A stretch of DNA of 17,554 nt from RGIG8775 sp045128735. GTDB taxonomy: Bacteria; Bacillota; Clostridia; Oscillospirales; CAG-272. Of the stretch, positions 1 to 7,053 are shown in pieces (position 1 is the stretch's first letter; every line of letters starts with the position of its first letter). The DNA is taken from assembly GCA_045128735.1 (NCBI GenBank), contig JBGVRT010000034.1:1-17554 (forward strand). The letters are read 5' to 3'. Below the pieces are notes generated by a model. The model saw nothing but the letters and a program-made list of their open reading frames with translations, was not told where the DNA came from and made no database searches. The position numbers and the translations under genes are program-made.

Positions 1-1
1 A

Positions 2-2989
2 GAGGGTCAGAAGGCTCCCGGCACGGATAAGGACAATATCTACGGCAACGGCGACTTCCTCTTTGTCAGCGGTAAGACCTCCGCTGTAGGCGAAAGAGTT
101 GCTCTTATCTCCTACTCAAACAAGGCAATTACCGAGGGCGATATCCTTTCGCTCAACCTCCCCGTTGTAAACGACACCTCCGCAAAGGTTAACCTTTATA
201 TCCTTTCGGATTACCTGCTTAACGAAAGCAAGATGAATTACACGCTTTACGAATCCGAGGTCAAGAGCAAAATGACTCTCGTTGCCGAAAACGTATCGCT
301 TAGCGAAGGTACACAGAAAATTTCTCTCGGCGACGCACAGCTTGCATCGGGCGATTACTTTACCGTAATCATCACCGCTGCAGAGGACGCCGAGCACGTC
401 TACTTCAACGACTTTGAGCGTTGGGAGGCAGGCACGCACGGAAACACAAACAACAAAAATTCTCTCTACACGTCTTATCTGCACGAGGTTGATTCAACCG
501 CCTATAAAAACTCTGTCGGCGATTTCATAGGCTACTCCGATAAGTACTTCTACGTTCGCGGCTCAGACCCGACGACCTCCTATATGAGCGTTGTGGCAGA
601 CCCCGACGGAAGCGACAACAACGCGCTTATGCATCAAGTTGCCACAAAGGGACCCCGTATTAAGTTTGTAAACTCACTCTCGTTCGATGCTTTGACAGCC
701 GAGGACGTAGGAGACACCTACCGCGCTACCTTCCGTATGAAGGCTGTGGCGGCAGACGGCAAGGCGTACACCCAGAACAGCAAAATGGGTGCGCTCCGCG
801 TTTACGGTAGCAGCTTTGAAGAAAATACCGCAACAGTCAACAACAAACAGACCGTTTCTGTAGTCACGGGCGAGGATTGGAAGGAATTTACCTACGATTA
901 CGTAATTAAATCCGATGACATCAAGGCTAACGGAAACGGCGACAAATATAATGACCCCGTATTCTCAATTGAATTCGCAAGCAATTCCTCCGCCACGGTT
1001 TACTACTATATCGACGACCTTCAGGTAATCAAGCTTGAGGACGGCAAGGAGCCTGTTGTAAAGGTTGCTTCGCTTGAAAACACCGACCTTGAGGCGGTCG
1101 TTCCCTCTGCTGTGACCTTTGATTCCACAACTCCCGTAGCCGACACCTACGTATCAAACTACTACGTTGACAAGGCATTCGGAACAGAAAACGTGCTTAA
1201 GTTCGGCGACTCGCCCGACGGAGAAAAGTTCGCAATGGCACTCACGTTCTCTGCAGAAGCTATAAAGAACGGCAGATATATGGCACTCAAGCTTCCCGAA
1301 ATGACGGCTGAGGTCAAGGACGTTCACGTCTACTATCTGAGCGACTACGCAGTTGACGAAAGCGCGACCACCTGGAACAATCTCCCCGATTACAAGGGCA
1401 ACCTTGTAGGTGTTTACGACCTTGCGGCAGGCGAAAACAGACTTGACGTAACGGCTATCGCAGACAAGCTTGAGGGCGAATATTTCACTCTCATTTTCCG
1501 CACCGAGCATTTCGTTTACAAGAACGGATTTGACAATATTGCGAAAAACAAGAGCCTCGCAGAGCACAACAACAACGTTAAAGACGCCGAGATAACCTCC
1601 CGTCTCCACTATTACCCCTACACCGACAAGGCTTACACCTATACCGCCACACGCCGCGGCGGAAGCCTCGAAACGAGAAAGGTAATCGCTCTTGAGGGCG
1701 CGCCCTCGGGCACGCAGGTTCTGAGCGTTCCGTCAAGCTCTTCGTATACCTACGGCGGTTATCTGAAGTTCTATAACGCCCTTATGACCGATGCCGATTC
1801 CGACATTGCGGGCAAGACCTTCCGCTACAGCGTAAAGGTAAAGCTGGCAGGCAGCAAAAACACCGACTCAACGTCAAGAGCTTGCCTTGCCGAAGCAGGC
1901 GTTATCACCTCCTTTGGCAACGTATTCCTTGACGGTCAAACCGCAAGCGCAGCAGAGCTTCAGGCAGGTTGGGTAACTCTTACGGGAACTTATACCATTG
2001 ACGCCGCAAATATCGACGAGTACAGAAAGAGCAACACAAGCTCGGCTTATAACTACTCCTCCCCCATGTTCGGTCTTTACTTTGAGGATCCGGGCACAGC
2101 CGCAGGCACGTACACCTACTACGTTGACGATATGTCAATGGTTGAGCTTGTTGACGGCGAGCCTGTAAACACCCTTACCACCATAGCTTCCCGCGAGGCT
2201 GACGGCGGTGCGGTATTCGTAAGCGGTCTTGACAATGCGATTTCCATAATCGAGACAAGCGTTTCCTCGGCAAGCGAGGGCGCGGTAATTACCGTTGTTG
2301 ACAACGGCAGCACCCACACCCTTCTTGAAGCGGCAAACGGCAAGCTTTCCTATAACGGTATCACTCTCCTTGACAGCAAGGGCGAGGCTATCGTAATCGG
2401 CGACGAGGCTGTAGCGGCTGTCGCAATATACGACGACGTAAACAGAACCGTGCGCTTTGCGGTTGGCAACGCTATCGCCTACTATGCCGACGGCGAGGAG
2501 ATAAAGGCGACCTTCGAGCTTCCCGCAATAGAGAGCGGCGTAAGCGACAAGGCGGTACTTGGCTCTAAGGCGATAACGGCTAAAAAGCTCACCCGTCCCG
2601 AGCCGAAAATCGTAGGAGACCAGATAAACGATATTACAAACTCGGTAAGATTCGTTTCGGGCATTGATTGCCTCTACTATAATTCGGTCGGATTCAAGCT
2701 TGAGAACAGCGGAAGCAACGAGGATAAAGGCTCTGCTTCCTATCGCGTATTCACCGAGATCCACGCCGACGATAAGCTGGTTTCCGCAAAGATACTCGGC
2801 TATAATTACCTTGCGGCTATCGAAATCAAAAACGTAAACAGCGGCAGCGTTATCAAGGTAACACCTTACGTAACGGTTGGCGAAAACGTAATCGAGGGCG
2901 AGGCAATCTACTACGCAATAACCCTTGATTCAAAGGTAGCGGTCAACGTAACCGACTCCACACAGTTCGTTACACCCGAGGCTGAGTAA
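2..2989 (+). CDS. Large modular, probably secreted carbohydrate-binding-like protein (5' end outside window)
   Basis: The reading frame is open from base 2 to the TAA at 2987-2989, so the start and any signal peptide lie upstream; the internal ATG at 233 is not a credible start because the same module runs through it. The visible 995 residues contain two tandem pairs. The first is a DNRLRE/CBM96-like stretch (about 2-390) followed by a jelly-roll, galactose-binding-like module (about 392-1050) ending in YYYIDDLQVIKLEDG. The second DNRLRE-like stretch (about 1100-1510) has the typical ADTYV start, ATTWNNLP and LDVT motifs, and its jelly-roll module (about 1510-2165) ends in YYVDDMSMVELVDG. A C-terminal region (about 2170-2989) includes SVRFVSGI and GYNYLAAIEI. 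I see no catalytic domain, membrane segment or LPxTG motif in the visible part. A role in polysaccharide or surface binding is inferred; the exact function is unknown. A terminator follows, so it is transcriptionally separate from the purine genes. Confidence 0.85.
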   Translation, partial: EGQKAPGTDKDNIYGNGDFLFVSGKTSAVGERVALISYSNKAITEGDILSLNLPVVNDTSAKVNLYILSDYLLNESKMNYTLYESEVKSKMTLVAENVSLSEGTQKISLGDAQLASGDYFTVIITAAEDAEHVYFNDFERWEAGTHGNTNNKNSLYTSYLHEVDSTAYKNSVGDFIGYSDKYFYVRGSDPTTSYMSVVADPDGSDNNALMHQVATKGPRIKFVNSLSFDALTAEDVGDTYRATFRMKAVAADGKAYTQNSKMGALRVYGSSFEENTATVNNKQTVSVVTGEDWKEFTYDYVIKSDDIKANGNGDKYNDPVFSIEFASNSSATVYYYIDDLQVIKLEDGKEPVVKVASLENTDLEAVVPSAVTFDSTTPVADTYVSNYYVDKAFGTENVLKFGDSPDGEKFAMALTFSAEAIKNGRYMALKLPEMTAEVKDVHVYYLSDYAVDESATTWNNLPDYKGNLVGVYDLAAGENRLDVTAIADKLEGEYFTLIFRTEHFVYKNGFDNIAKNKSLAEHNNNVKDAEITSRLHYYPYTDKAYTYTATRRGGSLETRKVIALEGAPSGTQVLSVPSSSSYTYGGYLKFYNALMTDADSDIAGKTFRYSVKVKLAGSKNTDSTSRACLAEAGVITSFGNVFLDGQTASAAELQAGWVTLTGTYTIDAANIDEYRKSNTSSAYNYSSPMFGLYFEDPGTAAGTYTYYVDDMSMVELVDGEPVNTLTTIASREADGGAVFVSGLDNAISIIETSVSSASEGAVITVVDNGSTHTLLEAANGKLSYNGITLLDSKGEAIVIGDEAVAAVAIYDDVNRTVRFAVGNAIAYYADGEEIKATFELPAIESGVSDKAVLGSKAITAKKLTRPEPKIVGDQINDITNSVRFVSGIDCLYYNSVGFKLENSGSNEDKGSASYRVFTEIHADDKLVSAKILGYNYLAAIEIKNVNSGSVIKVTPYVTVGENVIEGEAIYYAITLDSKVAVNVTDSTQFVTPEAE

Positions 2990-3040
2990 TCAAACGGTTG
3001 ATTAAATCCAAAGGTTGAATAAACCAATCGGTTAAACAAA
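2990..3040. repeat. Three tandem degenerate 17-bp repeats
   Basis: Directly after the stop codon lie three consecutive 17-base units (2990-3006, 3007-3023, 3024-3040). Each has a central GGTT followed by an A-rich end (tcaaacggttgattaaa, tccaaaggttgaataaa, ccaatcggttaaacaaa). The units carry stops in the preceding reading frame and sit between the stop codon and the terminator stem. No function is apparent. Confidence 0.6.
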
Positions 3041-3043
3041 CCC

Positions 3044-3078
3044 AAAAGGGCTATCTCACACGAGATAGCCCTTTTCTT
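3044..3078 (+). terminator. Intrinsic terminator after the modular protein gene
   Basis: A perfect 14-bp stem (3044-3057 with 3062-3075, core GGGCTATCTC) with the 4-base loop ACAC is followed by TTTTCTT. The 5' side starts with AAAA, so it could also terminate minus-strand transcripts. It lies 55 bases after the stop codon and separates the upstream gene from the purine operon. Confidence 0.9.
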
Positions 3079-3103
3079 GTTAAATCTGCGAAAGTATATA
3101 GGC

Positions 3104-3267
3104 GATAAATTGGTGTTTGAAGGCGTGTTCGCACCGCAGCCCGAGCCAAAAGTTTTTGGGCGACTTTTTTCAAAAAGTCGCGAGTCTCGCGCCCGCAGGC
3201 GCATCGGCGTTTTTCTTTTTCTTGAGCTTTTTCTTTTTGCGCCTTTTGCATCAAAAAGAAAAAGCGG
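3104..3267 (+). repeat. Dispersed intergenic repeat, copy A
   Basis: This copy starts with GATAAATTGGTGTTTGAAGG, then passes through the block gcagcccgagccaaaag, a self-complementary gcgactttttTCaaaaagtcgc hairpin, a pyrimidine-rich stretch and an end at AAAGCGG. Most of it, from 3136 on, matches bases 17427-17554. Its first 41 bases match the reverse complement of 3487-3527 at 40 positions. Short ORFs across it look accidental. Confidence 0.8.
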
Positions 3268-3380
3268 GGTTACGGTTTGCGCTTTATAAAACAGTTGTGA
3301 AATAAATAAAAAAATAGTTTATACCTCGTAAATTGTAACTTTTTATCTGTACACAGATTTTTTGACACCCAAAGAGGAAA
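3268..3380. other. AT-rich noncoding spacer between inverted repeat copies
   Basis: These 113 bases separate the two inverted repeat copies. I see no ribosome binding site with an ORF, no tRNA and no clear terminator here. Nothing else is supported. Confidence 0.5.
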
Positions 3381-3527
3381 TCCACTTTTCTTTTTGAAGC
3401 CAAAGGCGCAAAAAGAAAAGTTCCCAAAAGAAAAACGCCACATGGGGAGGCGGTCGCTTCCCCAAAAGCTCCGCAAAACTTTTCTGTCGGGCTGCGGTGC
3501 GAACACACCTTCAAACACCAATTTATC
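3381..3527 (-). repeat. Dispersed intergenic repeat, copy B (inverted relative to A)
   Basis: Read on the minus strand, this copy begins with the same 41-base end as copy A (3487-3527, one mismatch), but its interior has diverged: the middle reads AGCTTTTGGGGAAGCGACCG on the minus strand instead of the gcgactttttTC hairpin. It ends in the same pattern of CTTTT blocks and GCGCCTTTGG. Together with copy A it makes an imperfect palindrome of about 424 bp immediately upstream of the purine promoter. Confidence 0.75.
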
Positions 3528-3561
3528 GTTATGCACAATAAAAGGGCGTTGCGGGTGCTGA

Positions 3562-3590
3562 AAATTGTATGTCAAATTGTATGTCAAATT
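3562..3590. repeat. 12-bp direct repeat upstream of the purine promoter
   Basis: The unit AAATTGTATGTC occurs twice without a gap (3562-3573 and 3574-3585), followed by a partial third unit AAATT. It lies 13 bases upstream of the proposed -35 box. An operator is possible but not shown; it does not resemble the PurR box of Bacillus subtilis as I remember it. Confidence 0.6.
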
Positions 3591-3602
3591 TTCACAATAG
3601 TC

Positions 3603-3631
3603 TTGATTTTTTGTTTGAAATATGTTATTAT
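3603..3631 (+). promoter_or_regulatory. Probable sigma-A promoter of the purine operon
   Basis: TTGATT (3603-3608), a 17-base spacer and TATTAT (3626-3631) form a good housekeeping promoter. An alternative -10, TATACT at 3631-3636, has worse spacing. Transcription would start near 3638-3640, just before the riboswitch leader. Confidence 0.7.
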
Positions 3632-3670
3632 ATACTATGGTAATAATATCGCGGAGATTTCCGCGTACCG

Positions 3671-3751
3671 AAAAGCAGAAGCGAGTGGCGACCGACGGAA
3701 AGTGGAGCACCACAAGGAAACCGCGCGTAATATCAGCCGACCGTCTGGGCA
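3671..3751 (+). ncRNA. ZTP/ZMP riboswitch (pfl motif) aptamer
   Basis: The leader has the landmarks of the pfl/ZTP class in order: GCGAGTGGCG (3681-3690), a P2 hairpin GTGG-agca-CCAC (3702-3713) followed by AAGGAAACCGCGC closing a short P1, and the signature GCCGACCGTCTGGGCA (3736-3751), which supplies the P3 helix and the pseudoknot strand. The class binds ZTP and ZMP, signals of 10-formyl-THF shortage, and usually switches genes on. The GGGCA end of the signature is also the first arm of the following terminator stem, so ligand binding and termination exclude each other. A separate 6-bp hairpin (3650-3665) lies just 5' of the aptamer. Identification is from the remembered consensus, not from a covariance search. 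Confidence 0.85.
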
Positions 3752-3795
3752 AGCCCTCCCCTTAACGCAAGGGATAGGACTGCCCTTTTGTTTTT
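3747..3795 (+). terminator. Riboswitch-controlled intrinsic terminator
   Basis: GGGCA (3747-3751) pairs with TGCCC (3781-3785), and inside it CCTT-aacgc-AAGG extends the stem (about 3759-3773). The tract TTTTGTTTTT (3786-3795) follows. Its 5' arm overlaps the riboswitch signature, which fits an expression platform that ends transcription when ZTP is absent. Confidence 0.8.
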
Positions 3796-3841
3796 CGGAG
3801 AGCTTATTTCTAACCGCCCACGAGGCAGAAAGGACCTTTTT

Positions 3842-4336
3842 ATGAAGAAGATCGGCATAATTATGGGTAGCGACAGCGACCTCCCGGTAGTCGAAAAGGC
3901 TATCAACACACTCAAGGAATACGGCGTGCCCTTTGAGGTACACGTTTACTCGGCGCACAGAACGCCCACAGAGGCAAAGGAGTTCTCGCAGAACGCCCGC
4001 CAAAACGGCTTTGGCGCAATAATCGCCGCCGCAGGTATGGCGGCTCACCTTGCAGGTGCAATTGCCGCAAACACTACCCTCCCCGTTATCGGCATTCCCG
4101 TAAAGGGCGGTGTGCTTGACGGTATGGACGCGCTCCTCGCAACAGTTCAGATGCCCTCGGGTATGCCCGTGGCTACCGTTGCGGTAAACGGCGCGGCAAA
4201 CGCGGCACTTCTCGCAATTCAGATCCTCGCAGTTGAGGATAAGGAGCTTGCCGACAAGCTCGACGCCGCACGCAAGGCGGGCGCACAAAAGGTTCTCGCA
4301 AAGAACGCGGCTATCGAGGCGCAGTATAACGTATAA
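3842..4336 (+). CDS. purE: N5-carboxyaminoimidazole ribonucleotide mutase, class I PurE
   Basis: This 164-residue cytoplasmic enzyme acts at the AIR carboxylation step, converting N5-CAIR to CAIR. The start ATG at 3842 follows AGAAAGGA (3827-3834) by 7 bases and gives MKKIGIIMGSDSDLP, the normal family N-terminus; the longer frame from 3788 would run through the leader and is rejected. The phosphate-binding GSDSD is near residue 9, the SAHRTP motif with the catalytic His is near residue 40, and GMAAHLAG and VQMPSGMPVA follow. SAHR rather than SAHK, and no GRSNALSG, place it in class I, which normally works with PurK. No purK is in the window. It is first in the operon, under the ZTP riboswitch. 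Length is typical. Confidence 0.95.
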   Translation: MKKIGIIMGSDSDLPVVEKAINTLKEYGVPFEVHVYSAHRTPTEAKEFSQNARQNGFGAIIAAAGMAAHLAGAIAANTTLPVIGIPVKGGVLDGMDALLATVQMPSGMPVATVAVNGAANAALLAIQILAVEDKELADKLDAARKAGAQKVLAKNAAIEAQYNV

Positions 4337-4348
4337 AAATATTTCTTT

Positions 4349-4399
4349 GCCTCACTTGTCAAAAGGAGGGGGACCGCCGCAGGCGGTGGAGGGATTCCC
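4349..4399. repeat. Palindromic intergenic repeat between purE and purF
   Basis: The 109-base gap holds a CCTCAC...GGAGGG segment, a perfect ACCGCC-gca-GGCGGT hairpin (4373-4387) and GGAGGGATTCCC. I remember very similar elements scattered between genes of gut Clostridia. There is no U-tract, so it is not a convincing terminator; it may affect mRNA processing or stability within the operon. Confidence 0.6.
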
Positions 4400-4445
4400 A
4401 AATATCCCGAAATATACTTCAAGCATAATCACGGAGAAACCACCA

Positions 4446-5894
4446 ATGAGAAAAACCAAAGAAGCCTGCGGAGTGTTCGGAATATACTCCCCTATGCAGG
4501 CACAGGACGTGGCAACGTCCACATATTACGGGCTCTACGCCCTCCAGCACCGCGGTCAGGAAAGCTGCGGAATAGTCGTTAACGACGACGGCGTTTTCCA
4601 CGCCCATGTTGACAACGGAACAGCAAGCGAGGTGTTTGATGCCGATACGCTCAAGTCCCTCGGCACAGGCAACATGGCTATCGGACACGTGCGCCTCGGC
4701 ACATCCTCGACCAAGGGCAGAGCAAATGCACAGCCCCTTGTGGTAAACCACATCAAAGGTCAGATGGCGCTTGCCCACAACGGAACGCTGACAAACGCAA
4801 GAGAACTTAAACGCGAATTTGAGCTTAAAGGTTCAATATTTCAGACGTCAAGCGATGCCGAGATAATGTCTTACGTTATCACCGGAGAAAGACTCATCGC
4901 CCCCTCAATAGAGGAAGCGTTAAACCGCGCCATGTGCAAGCTTAAGGGAGCCTACGCAATTCTCATTATGTCTCCGCAAAAGCTTGTCGCTTGCCGAGAC
5001 GAGTACGGAATGAAGCCCATATGCTACGGTCAAAAATCCGACGGCACATACGTCATAGCCTCCGAAAGCTGTGCACTTAACGCAGTTGGAGCAAAGCTTA
5101 TCCGCGACCTTGAGCCGGGCGAGATAATCACGATAAAGGACAACGAGGTCTCGTTCATAAAAGACCATTGCAAAAAGAAGCCCCGCGCCTCCTGCGTGTT
5201 TGAGTACATCTACACCGCGCGCCCCGACTCGGTTATAGACGGCACCTCGGTGCACGAGGCAAGAGTCCGCGCAGGCGAGTTCCTCGCCAAGGAGCACCCG
5301 ATTGACGCCGACGTTGTTATCGGCGTTCCCGACTCGGGACTTGACGCGGCAACAGGCTACGCGAGAGAGTCGAAAATTCCATACGAGGTTGGAATTCTTA
5401 AAAACAAATATATCGGACGAACCTTCATCGTTCCGGGTCAGAAAACACGCGAAAATATGGTGAGAATAAAGCTCAACCCCATTGAATCGGTGCTTAAGGG
5501 CAAGCGAATCGTGCTTGTAGACGACTCGATAGTAAGAGGAACAACGCTTCAGCGACTCGTCAGCCTTGTGCGCGAGGCAGGAGCAAAGGAAATACACCTG
5601 CGTATATCCTCGCCCCCGTTTATTCGCCCCTGCTTCTACGGTACGGATATAGACTCATGCGACAAGCTTATAGCATGCCGTCACAGCAATATGGCTGACA
5701 TAGCACGCGAGCTGGGCGCTGACAGCGTCGGATACCTGAGCATCGAGCACGCAAAGCAGCTTGCCACCGAGCAAAAGCTTGGCTTCTGCACAGCCTGCTT
5801 CGACGGGAACTATCCCATCGAGCTCCCTGCCCCCTCCGACCCTCACGACATAGATCTTGACCGCAAGCTCTCTGACGTGCCGAAGAAATTGTAA
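4446..5894 (+). CDS. purF: Amidophosphoribosyltransferase (glutamine PRPP amidotransferase)
   Basis: PurF catalyses the first committed step, making phosphoribosylamine from PRPP and glutamine. The start ATG at 4446 follows GGAG (4433-4436) and gives MRKTKEACGVFG: a short propeptide and then Cys8, the Ntn-type nucleophile exposed after cleavage. An in-frame extension back to 4233 lies inside purE and is rejected. The glutaminase domain fills about residues 8-235 and the phosphoribosyltransferase domain the rest, with the PRPP loop VLVDDSIVRGTT at about 356-367. Cys250, Cys396, Cys448 and Cys451 match the four [4Fe-4S] ligands of the Bacillus-type, oxygen-sensitive enzyme, which suits an anaerobe. 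At 482 residues it has the usual length. It sits second in the operon. Confidence 0.97.
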   Translation: MRKTKEACGVFGIYSPMQAQDVATSTYYGLYALQHRGQESCGIVVNDDGVFHAHVDNGTASEVFDADTLKSLGTGNMAIGHVRLGTSSTKGRANAQPLVVNHIKGQMALAHNGTLTNARELKREFELKGSIFQTSSDAEIMSYVITGERLIAPSIEEALNRAMCKLKGAYAILIMSPQKLVACRDEYGMKPICYGQKSDGTYVIASESCALNAVGAKLIRDLEPGEIITIKDNEVSFIKDHCKKKPRASCVFEYIYTARPDSVIDGTSVHEARVRAGEFLAKEHPIDADVVIGVPDSGLDAATGYARESKIPYEVGILKNKYIGRTFIVPGQKTRENMVRIKLNPIESVLKGKRIVLVDDSIVRGTTLQRLVSLVREAGAKEIHLRISSPPFIRPCFYGTDIDSCDKLIACRHSNMADIARELGADSVGYLSIEHAKQLATEQKLGFCTACFDGNYPIELPAPSDPHDIDLDRKLSDVPKKL

Positions 5895-5912
5895 CCCCAA
5901 TTCCATCTCAAA

Positions 5913-5951
5913 ACAATACAGTTGTATTGTAGGGGCGAGCATTGCTCGTCC
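5913..5951. repeat. Double-hairpin intergenic repeat between purF and purM
   Basis: ACAATAC-agtt-GTATTGT (5913-5930) is followed by AGGGGCGAGC-att-GCTCGTCCG, a second imperfect hairpin. The AGGGGCGAGCATTGCTCG-type element is one I recall as highly repeated in gut Clostridia genomes. No strong U-tract follows, so read-through into purM is expected. Confidence 0.65.
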
Positions 5952-6006
5952 GAAAAAAACGAGTTGACACTTACAAATATATACACTTGAAAGGAAATAG
6001 AAGAGT

Positions 6007-7050
6007 ATGAAGAGTTTCAGTGAAAGCTACAAGGAAGCGGGCGTTGACATTACCGCCGGCTACAGAGCAGTTGATTTGATGAAAAAACACATCGCACGCA
6101 CAAAAAACGAGGGCTGTCTTGACGACGTAGGCGGCTTTGGCGGCTGCTTCGGTCTCCCCGTAGCAGGTATGGATGAGCCCGTTCTCGTTTCGGGCACGGA
6201 CGGCTGCGGAACAAAGGTCAAAATGGCAATTCTTATGGACAAGCACGACACCATCGGTATCGATGCTGTGGCAATGTGCGTAAACGACATTATCTGCTGC
6301 GGCGCAAAACCACTGTTCTTCCTTGACTACATCGCTTGCGGAAAGAACATTCCCGAAAAGATTGCCGACATCGTGGGCGGCGTTGCCGAGGGCTGCGTTC
6401 AGTCGGGCGCGGCACTTATAGGCGGTGAGACAGCAGAGCATCCCGGTATGATGCCGATTGATGACTACGACCTTGCAGGCTTTGCCGTAGGTATCGTTGA
6501 CAAAAAGAAGATTCTTGACAACGAAAGAATGGCAGAGGGAGACGTTGTTATCGCGCTTGCATCAAGCGGTGTTCACTCCAACGGCTTTTCGCTTTGCAGA
6601 AAGGTCTTTGACATCGACAACAACCCTGCAAGCCTTTACGCTCCATGCGACGACCTTGGCGGCAAGAGCATAGCTGAAACACTTCTCACTCCCACCCGTA
6701 TTTACGTTAAGTCTATCCTCGCTCTCCTTGAAAAGGTAGACGTTAAGGGTATCAGCCACATTACGGGCGGCGGCTTCTACGAGAATATTCCCCGTTCTAT
6801 CCCCAAGGGCTTGACCGCAAAGATAAACAAGTCTGCGGTTAAGGTTCTTCCTATCTTCAAACTTATCGAAAAGACCGGCAACATTCCCGAGCGCGATATG
6901 TACAACACCTACAATATGGGCGTTGGTATGAGCGTTGTGGTTCCCGCGGCTGAGGCTGACAAGGCACTTGAAATTCTCCGCGCAAACGGTGAGGACGCTT
7001 ACCTTATCGGTGAGATAATCAAGGGCGACGACGGCGTCATTTTGGAGTAA
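6007..7050 (+). CDS. purM: Phosphoribosylformylglycinamidine cyclo-ligase (AIR synthetase)
   Basis: PurM closes the imidazole ring, converting FGAM and ATP to AIR. The 347-residue protein starts at ATG 6007 after AAAGGAAA (5990-5997). Family motifs are in order: SYKEAGVDITAGYRAV at the N-terminus, the ATP-binding SGTDGCGTKVKMA near residues 62-74, GGETAEHPGMMP at 139-150, and the glycine-rich GGGFYENIPRSIP at 254-266. Length matches the family. purN begins three bases after the stop, which indicates translational coupling. PurL, which supplies its FGAM substrate, is the last gene of the same operon. Confidence 0.97.
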   Translation: MKSFSESYKEAGVDITAGYRAVDLMKKHIARTKNEGCLDDVGGFGGCFGLPVAGMDEPVLVSGTDGCGTKVKMAILMDKHDTIGIDAVAMCVNDIICCGAKPLFFLDYIACGKNIPEKIADIVGGVAEGCVQSGAALIGGETAEHPGMMPIDDYDLAGFAVGIVDKKKILDNERMAEGDVVIALASSGVHSNGFSLCRKVFDIDNNPASLYAPCDDLGGKSIAETLLTPTRIYVKSILALLEKVDVKGISHITGGGFYENIPRSIPKGLTAKINKSAVKVLPIFKLIEKTGNIPERDMYNTYNMGVGMSVVVPAAEADKALEILRANGEDAYLIGEIIKGDDGVILE

Positions 7051-7053
7051 GCC

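Noticed and set aside
3077..3305. Short ORFs of 62 and 70 codons in repeat copy A
   Set aside because: They are rich in Phe and Arg because of the CTTTT-rich and GC-rich repeat, lack ribosome binding sites and overlap each other.
3531..3845. 104-codon ORF through the purE leader
   Set aside because: It runs through the promoter, riboswitch and terminator in a different frame from purE and has no recognisable protein features.
4233..4445. N-terminal extension of purF overlapping purE
   Set aside because: The PurF nucleophile must sit just after a short propeptide; ATG 4446 with its own GGAG site gives Cys8, while the extension is purE and repeat sequence in another frame.
5964..5987. TTGACA as a -35 box for a separate purM promoter
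   Set aside because: No acceptable -10 lies at 16-18 bases; the nearest TATATA and TACACT are at 8 and 12 bases.
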